This document shows, in pieces, positions 35,251 to 43,908 of a DNA stretch of 64,000 nucleotides. Source of the DNA: Chitinophagaceae bacterium (GTDB taxonomy: Bacteria; Bacteroidota; Bacteroidia; Chitinophagales; Chitinophagaceae); the NCBI GenBank assembly GCA_016710745.1, contig JADJVB010000005.1:186001-250000 (forward strand), written 5' to 3'. The translations under genes and the position numbers were made by a program. Each line of letters opens with the position of its first letter. The first letter of the stretch is position 1. Under the pieces are notes generated by a model. It was not told the DNA's origin. It did not search any database and was given only the letters and a program-made list of their open reading frames with translations.

Positions 35251-36360
35251 CTATTTAAAATAATCCAGGTTGGTTTTAGGAGATAATGTCAATACCGTTT
35301 CATATATCAGTTTGATGGTATTTTCAATATCATCCTTATGTAACATCTCCACGGTGGTATGCATATACCGCAGCGGAATTGAAATTAAAGCCGATGGGCA
35401 ACCATCATTACTGTAGGCAAAAGCGTCCGTATCCGTTCCTGTACTCCGGCTAACAGTATTGTGTTGCACCGGGATTTTATTCTTTTCCGCCACAGATTGA
35501 ATGATTGCCAGCAGTTTATTATGCACTGCCGGACCATAAGTCAGTGACGGACCTTTACCACAACTGCATTCGCCCTGGATCATTTTACTGATCATGGGCG
35601 TAGTGGTATCGTGGGTTACGTCGGTGATGATGGCAATATCGGGTTTTATACGGCGGGCGATCATTTCGGCGCCCCGTAAACCAATTTCTTCCTGCACGGC
35701 GTTTACGACGTATAATCCAAAAGGCAATTTTTTCTTGTTGGTTTTCAACAACCGGGCAACTTCGGCGATCATAAAACCGCCAATTCGGTTATCAAAGGCA
35801 CGACCAATTAAATAATCGTATGCCAGTTCCTCGTATCCTTCTTCATAAGTGGCAACGGCACCAATATGAATACCCAATGATTCCACTTCTTTTTTATTAC
35901 GGGCACCACAATCCAAAAACAAATTGTCTACTTTAGGCTGTGTCTCCTTCTCTCCATTATTAGCCATACGGGTATGAATAGCCGGCCAGCCAAAAACGGC
36001 CTTAACCACTCCTTTTTTTCCGTGAATAACCACCCGCATAGATGGGGCAATCTGGTGATCCACACCGCCATTGCGTTTTAGGTAGATCAACCCTTCGGGC
36101 GATATATAATTCACAAACCAGCTGATCTCATCGGCGTGGGCCTCAATCACCACTTTAAACGGCGCATCCGGATTGATAACACCAACCGCGGTACCGTATG
36201 GATCGGTAAAAGTGGTATCAACCAATGGCTTTATATACTCCAGCCACAATTTTTGCCCGCTGGTTTCAAAACCGGTTGGAGACGCATTGTTGATATAAGC
36301 TTCTAAAAATTGGTAGGATTGATCACTGAGGATAGCTTTTGATTTCTTAGCTTTTGCCAT
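35251..36360 (-). CDS. M42 family metallopeptidase (aminopeptidase)
   Basis: 369 residues. Metal and catalytic motifs of M42/M18-like aminopeptidases are visible: EAHADEISW, GRAFDNRIGG, AVQEEIGLRGA, ITDVTHD, STGTDTDAFAYS and the C-terminal PLRYMHTTVEML. These cytosolic, often dodecameric enzymes remove N-terminal residues and act on peptides. It starts 28 bp after the preceding UbiA-like gene on the same strand. Confidence 0.94.
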   Translation of the reverse strand: MAKAKKSKAILSDQSYQFLEAYINNASPTGFETSGQKLWLEYIKPLVDTTFTDPYGTAVGVINPDAPFKVVIEAHADEISWFVNYISPEGLIYLKRNGGVDHQIAPSMRVVIHGKKGVVKAVFGWPAIHTRMANNGEKETQPKVDNLFLDCGARNKKEVESLGIHIGAVATYEEGYEELAYDYLIGRAFDNRIGGFMIAEVARLLKTNKKKLPFGLYVVNAVQEEIGLRGAEMIARRIKPDIAIITDVTHDTTTPMISKMIQGECSCGKGPSLTYGPAVHNKLLAIIQSVAEKNKIPVQHNTVSRSTGTDTDAFAYSNDGCPSALISIPLRYMHTTVEMLHKDDIENTIKLIYETVLTLSPKTNLDYFK

Positions 36361-36388
36361 GGAATTTATTTGTTTGGCGCAAAATTAC

Positions 36389-37219
36389 TTAAATACTCGC
36401 TATCCCTGTTGCTAATGCCGAAAATAACATCAATCCATCTACTATGAAATAATAAAACAGGTAGCTCCGCGGTTTTGCTGCATAAAAATAAACAACCAGT
36501 AAGGCCAGGGTTGATACCTGCAGGGCGACAGATTGGCTTAAACTGAGTCCGTAATCCCGGTATAAAAAGTTAGATATAAACAGGACAGCGAAAATTAAAT
36601 AAATAATAACTTTCAGTACAACAGGTTTCAAATCGGTGGCCAAACTGTGTAAACCCCTTATTTTATCAATCGCTTTATCTCGGTTGTCAAAAATGATACA
36701 TAACATCAGCATAAAAAGAAAACGGCGGGTAAGTATAAAATAATCGGCATGATCTAATGCTGGAAATGATTTTTGAAGCGGAATAAAAACGGTAACATAG
36801 GCCCAGGTAAAAGCGAGCAACAATGTTTTTAAAACACCGGCTTTCCGGGTAAACAGTAAAAATTTGATTGGCAGGAGCGGTACAGCATAGGCCAGGGTCA
36901 ATAAAACGGCCAGGCTAACATAGGCAATGGTCAACCGGGAAAAATAAAAACAAATAAGCAGTCCGGTAGCCGACAGGATCAACAAGACAATACCTGATGA
37001 ATCTTTTTGTATAATTTTTAAAATATTTTTTTTATCGGCAAAAGCAATTTTACTGAGCAGCCAGTAAAAATTATAACTGCACAGGGTAGCAAAAAAAATA
37101 AACCCGTAAACATAAGGGCTGTTATTAAACCCTAGTAACTGAGCTGACTGAAAGGCCAGGGCAACGGCACAGCAAGCTATAAAAACAGAATGAGACAGGA
37201 TGAAATGAAGCCATTTCAT
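36389..37219 (-). CDS. UbiA-like integral membrane protein
   Basis: 276 residues, eight or nine helices. The start is ATG at 37219, because it overlaps the upstream stop as TAATG; the GTG at 37228 is less likely. A FDNRDKAIDKIRGLHSLATDL segment near residue 175 resembles the second Asp motif of UbiA prenyltransferases (D-x-R-D-x-x-x-D). The first Asp motif (NxxxDxxxD) is not apparent: the equivalent position reads CSYNFYWLLSK. Activity as a prenyltransferase is therefore doubtful. Confidence 0.7.
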   Translation of the reverse strand: MKWLHFILSHSVFIACCAVALAFQSAQLLGFNNSPYVYGFIFFATLCSYNFYWLLSKIAFADKKNILKIIQKDSSGIVLLILSATGLLICFYFSRLTIAYVSLAVLLTLAYAVPLLPIKFLLFTRKAGVLKTLLLAFTWAYVTVFIPLQKSFPALDHADYFILTRRFLFMLMLCIIFDNRDKAIDKIRGLHSLATDLKPVVLKVIIYLIFAVLFISNFLYRDYGLSLSQSVALQVSTLALLVVYFYAAKPRSYLFYYFIVDGLMLFSALATGIASI

Positions 37220-37665
37220 TATGGACACTTAAAATAAACAGCGTCGCCGGTTATAATTACATTACTCTTATTTTTTGCAAAATCTGTTACATAAATCTCA
37301 AAAAACAAAGTGTCGGTATGTGGACCCGGGGTACAACTAAAAACGCGCGCCCTGCTAAGGTCAATTTCAACATCTGCTTTAAAGTTGTTCTTTGCGATGC
37401 CGGCCTGAAGGTCGGGGAAACGAAGAGAATCAAAAGCGCCGTTTAATAAATTTTTAATATAAATAAAGGCCGTATCACTGCCGGTAATACCAAGGTCGCC
37501 TTCTGCATCAGTAATATCAATTGTTAGTGTTAATGACTGGGAGTTTTGATCCACTACCGTTGGCGAAACCGACTTATACGAAATTTGCGGTGCGGTGGTA
37601 TATTTATCTTTTTTACAACCTGCAAAAAATAAAATGATCATGGTAATTAGTAAACTGTATCGCAT
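37219..37665 (-). CDS. Hypothetical lipoprotein, Bacteroidota type
   Basis: 148 residues with a lipobox (FFAGC, Cys 17) followed by KKDK, similar to the surface-export signal of Bacteroidota lipoproteins. The mature part is beta-rich and probably immunoglobulin-like (LTLTIDITDAEGDLGITGSDTAFIYI). Function not recognised. Stop TAA overlaps the start of the UbiA-like gene by one base, implying translational coupling. Confidence 0.78.
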   Translation of the reverse strand: MRYSLLITMIILFFAGCKKDKYTTAPQISYKSVSPTVVDQNSQSLTLTIDITDAEGDLGITGSDTAFIYIKNLLNGAFDSLRFPDLQAGIAKNNFKADVEIDLSRARVFSCTPGPHTDTLFFEIYVTDFAKNKSNVIITGDAVYFKCP

Positions 37666-37694
37666 CTTTGTGTTTTGTTTGTCAAATTTAATGA

Positions 37695-38717
37695 ATGCCG
37701 GTGAAAGAAAGCGTTAAATATATGGAGCTTCATGAAAGGGTATTTGCTGCATCAGCATCCAATTTTAACGATTTGGCACTGGAAGTATTCCGTTTTCAAT
37801 ATCAAAATAACAGGCTGTACCGCCAATATTGCGACCTGCTTAAAGTTGATGCGGCTAACCTCCATTTGATTGAAAAAATACCTTTTCTGCCCATATCCTT
37901 TTTTAAAACGCATACCGTAAAAACGACTGCATTTGAAACTGATACCGTTTTCGAAAGCAGTGGCACCACAGGCACCATCAACAGCAAACATTATGTAAAA
38001 GATATATCGGTTTACAATCAGAGTTTACAGGCCTGCTACGAAAAATTTTATGGCTCTCCGCAGAATAAATGCATACTGGGTTTATTGCCTTCGTACCTCG
38101 AAAGAAAAAATTCTTCATTGGTTAATATGACAGATTCGCTGATTAAAAAAAGCGGACATGCATTGGGTGGATTTTATGTACACGACCATGAAAAACTGCA
38201 CCGTACGTTAATACATAATGAACTTTTAAAGATCCCAACCCTGTTAATTGGCGTTACTTATGCGCTGCTCGATTTTGCAGAACAATACCCGATGCAATTG
38301 CGTAATACCATTGTCATGGAAACCGGTGGCATGAAGGGCAAAAGAGAAGAAATGACCCGGTCTGAAGTGCATGCCCGGTTACAAAACAGGCTTGGTATAA
38401 GCCTGGTACATTCCGAATATGGTATGACGGAATTATTAAGCCAGGCCTATTCAAAAGGTGATGGTATATTTCACTGTCCGGGCTGGATGAAGGTGTTGAT
38501 CCGCGAAGAACAAGATCCTTTGCAGGTAATATCAGCCAAACAATCCGTAGCAGGCCCGGTTTCGGGTGCCATTAATATGATCGACCTCGCCAATGTGTAC
38601 AGTTGTTCCTTTATCGCTACCGACGATGTTGGCCGTCTATATAAAAATGACAGCTTTGAAGTGCTTGGAAGGCTCGACAGCGCCGACATACGCGGCTGCA
38701 GCCTGATGTTGGTATAA
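37695..38717 (+). CDS. LuxE-like acyl-protein synthetase / PaaK-type acyltransferase
   Basis: 340 residues. It carries the SSGTTG nucleotide-binding motif (FESSGTTGTINSKHYVKD), the N-terminal KIPFLPISFFKTH, and HSEYGMTELLSQAYS, all typical of the LuxE branch of the ANL superfamily. Such proteins activate an acyl group as the adenylate. No LuxC or other partner lies nearby, so the substrate is unknown. An alternative ATG at 37722 would shorten it by nine residues. Confidence 0.85.
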   Translation: MPVKESVKYMELHERVFAASASNFNDLALEVFRFQYQNNRLYRQYCDLLKVDAANLHLIEKIPFLPISFFKTHTVKTTAFETDTVFESSGTTGTINSKHYVKDISVYNQSLQACYEKFYGSPQNKCILGLLPSYLERKNSSLVNMTDSLIKKSGHALGGFYVHDHEKLHRTLIHNELLKIPTLLIGVTYALLDFAEQYPMQLRNTIVMETGGMKGKREEMTRSEVHARLQNRLGISLVHSEYGMTELLSQAYSKGDGIFHCPGWMKVLIREEQDPLQVISAKQSVAGPVSGAINMIDLANVYSCSFIATDDVGRLYKNDSFEVLGRLDSADIRGCSLMLV

Positions 38718-38790
38718 ATTAATTATCAACATATTTTTATAAGCGTTAATAAAAAAATATTTTGGGCTCAATTTTTTAAATCAATACCCC

Positions 38791-38798
38791 TATCTTTG
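38791..38798 (+). promoter_or_regulatory. Promoter -7 box of tRNA-Lys
   Basis: TATCTTTG is a perfect TAnnTTTG match, 20 bp before the tRNA 5' end. The context TATCTTTGCACTCC is the form seen before many tRNA genes in Bacteroidota. Confidence 0.75.
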
Positions 38799-38818
38799 CA
38801 CTCCAAAAAAAAACCGAT

Positions 38819-38891
38819 GACTCGGTAGCTCAGTTGGTAGAGCAATACACTTTTAATGTATGGGCCCAGGGTTCGAGTCCCTGCCGGGTCA
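38819..38891 (+). tRNA. tRNA-Lys (anticodon TTT)
   Basis: 73 nt. The acceptor GACTCGG pairs with CCGGGTC with one G-T pair; D-arm AGCTCAGTTGGTAGAGC; anticodon stem ATACA/TGTAT around loop CTTTTAA, anticodon TTT. The T-arm CAGGGTTCGAGTCCCTG is intact. The CCA end is not encoded, consistent with the cca enzyme in this window. Confidence 0.97.
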
Positions 38892-38897
38892 CTTCAC

Positions 38898-38927
38898 AAA
38901 GCTTCCGAAAAACGGGAGCTTTTTTTA
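38898..38927 (+). terminator. Terminator of the tRNA-Lys transcript
   Basis: AAAGCTTCCG, short loop, CGGGAGCTTTTTTT. The stem has one G-T pair. It is duplicated together with the tRNA further downstream. Confidence 0.85.
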
Positions 38928-38946
38928 TTTGGGCAACCATGTTTCC

Positions 38947-39023
38947 AGTTCAGTTGGTAGAGCAATACACTTTTAATGTATGGCCCCGGGGTTCTCCCGA
39001 TAGCTATCGGGACTGCCGGGTCA
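38947..39023 (+). pseudogene. tRNA-Lys pseudogene, tandem duplicate with a palindrome inserted in the T-arm
   Basis: The D-arm and anticodon arm are intact and identical to the functional tRNA (CAGTTGGTAGAGCAATACAC and the TTT loop). The 5' acceptor strand is replaced by unrelated sequence. The T-arm loop is interrupted: after GGGTTC comes an 18-bp palindrome, then CTGCCGGGTCA. It cannot form an acceptor stem, so it should not be aminoacylated. It keeps a downstream terminator. Confidence 0.88.
38995..39012. repeat. 18-bp perfect palindrome inside the tRNA-Lys copy
   Basis: TCCCGATAGCTATCGGGA replaces the T-loop nucleotides of the decayed tRNA. A variant occurs at 12948-12965. Confidence 0.85.
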
Positions 39024-39029
39024 CTTTAC

Positions 39030-39058
39030 AAAGCTTCCGTAAAACGGGAGCTTTTTTT
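39030..39058 (+). terminator. Terminator after the tRNA-Lys pseudogene
   Basis: AAAGCTTCCGT, loop, ACGGGAGCTTTTTTT, a near-copy of the terminator after the functional tRNA. Confidence 0.8.
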
Positions 39059-39137
39059 ATTTCATAATTCAGGGCTTATTTTATTCTCATTATTTTCACG
39101 CTCCCTCGAATGCCATCGCTACGTACTTTTTATTGAG

Positions 39138-39145
39138 TAAATTTG
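39138..39145 (+). promoter_or_regulatory. -7 promoter box of the SDR gene
   Basis: TAAATTTG fits the TAnnTTTG consensus, 36 bp before the ATG at 39182. Confidence 0.5.
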
Positions 39146-39181
39146 TGTTTGGCAACTTATTCCGGCTATTTTTGTAATAAT

Positions 39182-39994
39182 ATGAATCCAGATTTTTTTA
39201 ATAACAAAGTGGTAGTTATTACCGGCGGTACCGATGGTATTGGCAAAGCATTGGTTAATCTACTGATCTCTTCAGGAGCTAAAGTGGCAACCTGCGGCCG
39301 CAACCAGGATAAATTATATGATCTCCAAAAACTTCACTCGGGTAAACCGTTGCACAGTATTGTTGCAGATGTAAGTGTGTACAACGATTGTAAAAATTTT
39401 ATTGATTCTACCTTACAGGTTTTTGGAGGCATCGATATACTGATCAACAATGCCGGCATATCCATGAGAGCCCTGTTTAAAGACCTGGATGTTTCGGTGA
39501 TTGAAAAAGTAATGAAAATTAATTTCAATGGCACCCTTTACTGTACAAAAATGGCATTGGATTCTATCATCGAACGAAAAGGAACGATTGTAGGCGTTTC
39601 ATCCATAGCCGGCTATCGTGGATTGCCCGGCAGAAGCGGGTACTCGGCCAGTAAATTTGCTGTGCACGGATTTTTAGAAGCTTTACGTACCGAATTGATC
39701 GATAGCCAGGTTAATGTTATGTGGGTTTGCCCGGGTTTCACAACGTCAAATATTCGAAATGTTGCATTAGACAAAGAAGGCCAGTCGCAGGGCGAAAGTC
39801 CGATGGACGAAGGTAAAATGATGAGTTCCGAAAACTGCGCAGCGCACATTTTGAAAGCTATTGAAAAAAGAAAAAGAACACTGGTACTTACTTTTAAAGG
39901 CAAACAAACGGTATTTATGAACCGGTTTTTTCCGGCCTGGGCCGACAAACTGGTAAAAAAATTCTTTTTTAAAAATAAAGTACTGGTGCGGTAA
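39182..39994 (+). CDS. SDR family NAD(P)-dependent oxidoreductase
   Basis: 270 residues from ATG 39182 (MNPDFFNNKVVVITGG). An in-frame start at 39143 would add 13 unrelated residues. The cofactor motif is TGGTDGIGK, the structural motif is NNAG, and the catalytic Ser, Tyr and Lys are in VSSIAGYRGLPGRSGYSASKFA. The C-terminus is extended and basic (ADKLVKKFFFKNK). In contrast to the SDR at the window start, its catalytic residues are intact. Substrate unknown. Confidence 0.92.
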   Translation: MNPDFFNNKVVVITGGTDGIGKALVNLLISSGAKVATCGRNQDKLYDLQKLHSGKPLHSIVADVSVYNDCKNFIDSTLQVFGGIDILINNAGISMRALFKDLDVSVIEKVMKINFNGTLYCTKMALDSIIERKGTIVGVSSIAGYRGLPGRSGYSASKFAVHGFLEALRTELIDSQVNVMWVCPGFTTSNIRNVALDKEGQSQGESPMDEGKMMSSENCAAHILKAIEKRKRTLVLTFKGKQTVFMNRFFPAWADKLVKKFFFKNKVLVR

Positions 39995-40026
39995 AAATTA
40001 TTTTACCAGACAAACGAATTATATAA

Positions 40027-40854
40027 ATGCCTATCATAACCCTTACATCCGACATTGGCCATCAGGATTTTCTTATCGGTGCTATCAAGGGGCAGTTATT
40101 GCAGGCTAATGAAAATTTCAATCTGGTTGATATCAGTCATAGCCTTTCGCCATTCAATTACCCACAGGCAGCTTATGTTTGCCGAAATGCGATTAAAAAT
40201 TTTCCGGAAAATAGTTTTCACATGATATTGGTGAACCTGTTTGATGAAAAACCCGAGCACCTGCTATTGGCCGAACACCAGGGACAGTTTATTGGATGCG
40301 CCGACAATGGATTAATAACCATGCTTTTAGAAGAATTACCTAAAAAAGTAGTTGCGCTGTCGCTCGACGATAGCAAACAGAAAAATACACTTTACTGTGC
40401 CTCAGTTTTTGGACAGGCTTTCAATGAACTTGCGAATGGAAAAAAATTGGAAGAAATTGGTGATGCCGGTATTTCTATCCAGGTAAAAAACCCGTTAAGG
40501 CCCATGCAGGGCGGTGATTATATAGAAGGCCAGATCATATTTATAGATAATTTTGAAAATGTAATTGTTAATATTCACCGCGACGAATTTGAAGAACAAC
40601 GGAAAGGGCGTAGTTTTAAGATCGTGTTTAAGCGTGACGAAATGATCGATAAGATCAGTGAAACGTATGCTGATGTTAACGAAGGTGAAAAATTGGCAAT
40701 GTTCAACTCGGCCGGGTATCTTGAAATTGCCATTAATAAAGGCAATGCCGCAGGTTTGCTGGGATTGCAGGGGTTTTCTGAAAAACAATTACAGCAAAGC
40801 CAATATATGAATAGCCGGCTTTTCTATCAAATGGTGAAAGTGTATTTTGAATAA
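40027..40854 (+). CDS. SAM hydroxide adenosyltransferase (SAM hydrolase, DUF62 family)
   Basis: 275 residues. The N-terminal ITLTSDIGHQDF, the middle IDNFENVIVNI and the C-terminal NSAGYLEIAINKGNAAGLLG are the three conserved stretches of the fluorinase/chlorinase-like family that splits S-adenosylmethionine into adenosine and methionine with water. It follows the SDR gene by 32 bp on the same strand. Confidence 0.92.
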   Translation: MPIITLTSDIGHQDFLIGAIKGQLLQANENFNLVDISHSLSPFNYPQAAYVCRNAIKNFPENSFHMILVNLFDEKPEHLLLAEHQGQFIGCADNGLITMLLEELPKKVVALSLDDSKQKNTLYCASVFGQAFNELANGKKLEEIGDAGISIQVKNPLRPMQGGDYIEGQIIFIDNFENVIVNIHRDEFEEQRKGRSFKIVFKRDEMIDKISETYADVNEGEKLAMFNSAGYLEIAINKGNAAGLLGLQGFSEKQLQQSQYMNSRLFYQMVKVYFE

Positions 40855-41015
40855 GGCACTTCTACACCCTGCAGAAACAGAAAGCTTGCCGAAAGCGACG
40901 CAGAAAAGAGGATTACCGGAAAATAATAGCCCGAACAGATATCCGTCAATTAAAAGCATACGTTTTAACGATATTTATAACGAAACACAATTTTCCCCTT
41001 TTTCTACCGTATGGA

Positions 41016-41621
41016 TTGCAAAAGGTTAGCAGCTTGGCATTTTTAAAAAACATATCAACGGATAAATCAACTGATAAAGAGCTGCTCATTTCCTTTAAAG
41101 AAACGGGCGATATGAATACTTTAAGTGCACTTTATCAGCGATATATGGATCTTGTTTATGGTGTTTGCCTGAAATATTTTAAAGATCAGGAGCGATGTAA
41201 AGACGCCGTAATGGATATTTTTAATGAACTGAATAGTAAATTAAGGCAGCATGATGTGGACAATTTCAAGGGCTGGTTGCATGTTTTAACCCGAAATTAC
41301 TGTTTGATGCAGTTACGAAGCCCCAGAAACCTGAAAACCACAGAATTCAATCCTGTTTTTATGTATTCTGAGCAACATACGCATCTGAGTAACGAAGCCC
41401 TCGAAAAGGAAGAAAATTTTAAAAAACTGGAGCTTTGTTTGGAAACTTTGCCCGAAGAACAAAAGGAGTCTGTTCGGTTATTTTACCTCGAAAGCAAATG
41501 TTATAACGAAATTGCAGAAATAACCGGGTTCGATTGGAATAAAGTGCGGAGTTATATCCAAAACGGCAAACGTAATTTAAAATTATGTATGGAGGAAAAA
41601 CTAATAAAATCAGATGTATAA
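41016..41621 (+). CDS. RNA polymerase sigma factor, ECF type
   Basis: 201 residues. Region 2 is visible as LISFKETGDMNTLSALYQRYMDLVYGVCLKYFKD with CKDAVMDIFNEL, and region 4 as LPEEQKESVRLFYLESKCYNEIAEITGFDWNKVRSYIQNGKRNLK. The start is TTG at 41016, or TTG at 41034 with MAFLKNISTDKST; an ATG at 41011 is in another frame. It is followed after 7 bp by a single-span membrane protein that looks like its regulator. Confidence 0.9.
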   Translation: MQKVSSLAFLKNISTDKSTDKELLISFKETGDMNTLSALYQRYMDLVYGVCLKYFKDQERCKDAVMDIFNELNSKLRQHDVDNFKGWLHVLTRNYCLMQLRSPRNLKTTEFNPVFMYSEQHTHLSNEALEKEENFKKLELCLETLPEEQKESVRLFYLESKCYNEIAEITGFDWNKVRSYIQNGKRNLKLCMEEKLIKSDV

Positions 41622-41628
41622 CCGGTAA

Positions 41629-43062
41629 ATGAAAAGCGGCGATAAACATATTATCTATACGGCACAGGATATAGAACAATACCTGGCAGGTGGTCTATCG
41701 CCTTTGCAGATGCACGCCATGGAAAAAGCCGCCCTCGACGACCCGCTATTATCGGAAGCCATGGAGGGGTATGCTGTCATGAAGGATAAATCATGGAAAA
41801 ACGACCTGGTAGCGCTTCGCATGCAGCTTGCTCAAAAAACAGAAACGGCAAAAATCATTCCGCTTCACAAGCCTAAAAATAACTGGTGGAAAACCGCGGC
41901 AGCAATTTTCATCGTTGGGTCTGGAATTACGGTAACCTATGTTTTAACCCGCAATAAGGCAGAAGATAAACCCAATCAGCAAATTGCCCAAACAGTAACC
42001 CAAAACAACACCGATCTGTCAAAAACAGAACCCGAAACACCGGTTTCAACCATTCAATCGCTGAACCCTACCGCGTCATCAGCAAAAGAGGAGTTATTGG
42101 TTAATAATAATCAGGCTACCACAAACAGAAACGAATCCGAAAGCAAGGTTGCGCCCATGTCAACTGTTGCCGAAACTAATGGCACAACAGACCTGGAAGA
42201 TTTGGCTTCAGTTTCTGCCAGTAAAGACACCGCTGTTTCAACTCCATCACCGGCTAAAACAGAAGCACCCGGTGCGGGCAATACGGCAACAGCCGGGGAG
42301 GTTGTTACTAATAAGGCTAAAGCAGCTGAAATGGAGGCGGTGGCTTCGCGAAGCCAAAAGAAACTGCCAAACGCAAACGATAAAAAAGAAGCGACACTTA
42401 ATAATTATTTTACTGCTCAGGTACTGGCGCCAGATAATACACCGTTGCCTTTTACGAATATTTCGATAAAGAAAGAAAATTTTGGCACCTATGCCGATGC
42501 ACAGGGTATGGTTAGGTTAGTATCAACCGATAGCATGTTGCTTGTTGACATAAAGTCGGTAGGTTACCTGCCCAGAACCTATGCATTACGTAACAACCAG
42601 GCGCAAACCAAGATCATTTTACAGGAAGATGTAGTGGCGTTACAGGACCGGGTTGTGATTGGTAATGCAAATGTGAGTAAAAACCAGCAATCACGAAGGG
42701 CAAGGCTTGTCACCGATTCGGCGGTTAACATAGAGCCGGCCGATGGCTGGGAAAATTACAATACCTATGTGGCCAATAACCTCTACATACCGGAATCTTC
42801 GATAAAAAAAGATTTTCATGGCGAAGTAGAACTTTCATTTGATGTAAAACCCAACGGCACTATTTCCAATTTGAGGGTAAGTAAATCTTCGGGCGCCGAG
42901 TATGATGAAGCTGCCAAACGCCTGATCATGGAAGGCCCGCAATGGAAAATAAAAAAAGGCAAAAAACGTCAGCCAGCGTTAAACTGCAATTCTAGCCGTC
43001 CGCCTATCAATGCGCTATTTCACCCTATTAAAGTAACTTTATTCACTAAACATCTCAGATGA
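41629..43062 (+). CDS. Membrane protein with carboxypeptidase-like and TonB-like C-terminal domains (frameshifted at its end)
   Basis: 477-residue frame. N-terminus IEQYLAGGLSPLQMHAMEKAALDDPLLSEAMEGY is the anti-sigma-type lead, followed by one membrane helix near residue 90, a Thr/Glu-rich linker and a regulatory-like beta domain from about residue 260. Then come EVELSFDVKPNGTISNLRVSKSSG and EYDEAAKRLI, a TonB C-terminal domain. The last about 30 residues (RQPALNCNSS...) are out of frame: one extra A in the A6 run at 42961-42966 gives KGKKTSASVKLQF and a stop at 42993-42995. It probably regulates or senses for the adjacent sigma factor. Confidence 0.82.
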   Translation: MKSGDKHIIYTAQDIEQYLAGGLSPLQMHAMEKAALDDPLLSEAMEGYAVMKDKSWKNDLVALRMQLAQKTETAKIIPLHKPKNNWWKTAAAIFIVGSGITVTYVLTRNKAEDKPNQQIAQTVTQNNTDLSKTEPETPVSTIQSLNPTASSAKEELLVNNNQATTNRNESESKVAPMSTVAETNGTTDLEDLASVSASKDTAVSTPSPAKTEAPGAGNTATAGEVVTNKAKAAEMEAVASRSQKKLPNANDKKEATLNNYFTAQVLAPDNTPLPFTNISIKKENFGTYADAQGMVRLVSTDSMLLVDIKSVGYLPRTYALRNNQAQTKIILQEDVVALQDRVVIGNANVSKNQQSRRARLVTDSAVNIEPADGWENYNTYVANNLYIPESSIKKDFHGEVELSFDVKPNGTISNLRVSKSSGAEYDEAAKRLIMEGPQWKIKKGKKRQPALNCNSSRPPINALFHPIKVTLFTKHLR

Positions 43063-43125
43063 AAAGATTTTTTCTCAACAATAGCGCTTTCGGTATTTGT
43101 TTTATTTGGTACGGCACAGATAAAA

Positions 43126-43890
43126 ATGCCCGCCCCCTCGCCAACGCAAACCATTAAACAGGATTTCGGAATCGGTTTTATTGAAATAACCTATTCAAGG
43201 CCGGCTGCCAGGGAACGAATTGTCTTTGGCGACCTGGTGCCTTTTGGAAAAATTTGGCGAACCGGCGCAAATGAAGCTACCAAAATTGTCTTTAGTGAAC
43301 CGGTGGAAATGGGCGGCAAAAAGATCGATAGCGGAACTTATGTTTTATATTCAATACCGGATGCGGGTAGCTGGGAGATCATTTTGAATAAAGGTTTGAA
43401 CAACTGGGGAACAAATGGCTATAAAAGATCGGAAGATGTGGTACGGTTTACGGTAACGCCCGAAAAAATAAAACCCGCGCTGGAGTCTTTTACCATGGAT
43501 TTCTCACATATAAAACCGGCTTCCTGTTTATTAAATATCAAATGGGAAAAAACAGTTGTATCCATCCTGATCGTTGCCGAATTTAAAACCAAGCTGAAAG
43601 CCGAAATTGATGAAGCCATGAAAACCGAAAAGAAACCCTACTGGGAAGCCGCACAGTATTATAATGAATATGAGTTGAATTTACCTATGGCTTTAGACAA
43701 CGTAACTAAGGCCATTGATGAGTATAAAGAAGCCTTTTGGATGTGGATTTATAAAGCAAAAATTCAGAAAGATATGGGCGATAAGGCCGGCGCCATGACG
43801 AGCTCCAAGAAATCGATGGAATTGGCGGCGGCTGCTAAAAATGATGACTATGTAAAAATGAATAAGGAATTACAAAAGAGTTTGAAATAA
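43126..43890 (+). CDS. DUF2911 protein (signal peptide split by a frameshift)
   Basis: 254 residues from an internal ATG. DUF2911 covers the first about 150 residues (IEITYSRPAARERIVFGDLVPFGKIWRTGANEATKI) and a helical tail follows. The true start is almost certainly ATG 43059: removing one T from the T6 run at 43068-43073 gives MKRFFSTIALSVF...FGTAQ, a Sec signal peptide that runs directly into this frame. It starts near the end of the preceding gene. Relative of the larger DUF2911-TPR protein at 7.4 kb. Confidence 0.85.
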   Translation: MPAPSPTQTIKQDFGIGFIEITYSRPAARERIVFGDLVPFGKIWRTGANEATKIVFSEPVEMGGKKIDSGTYVLYSIPDAGSWEIILNKGLNNWGTNGYKRSEDVVRFTVTPEKIKPALESFTMDFSHIKPASCLLNIKWEKTVVSILIVAEFKTKLKAEIDEAMKTEKKPYWEAAQYYNEYELNLPMALDNVTKAIDEYKEAFWMWIYKAKIQKDMGDKAGAMTSSKKSMELAAAAKNDDYVKMNKELQKSLK

Positions 43891-43908
43891 CACGAAATAA
43901 AATCATAC

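Noticed and set aside
40847..41029. 60-codon frame between the SAM hydrolase and the sigma factor
   Set aside because: It overlaps both neighbours and has no family similarity; the region is better read as leader DNA.
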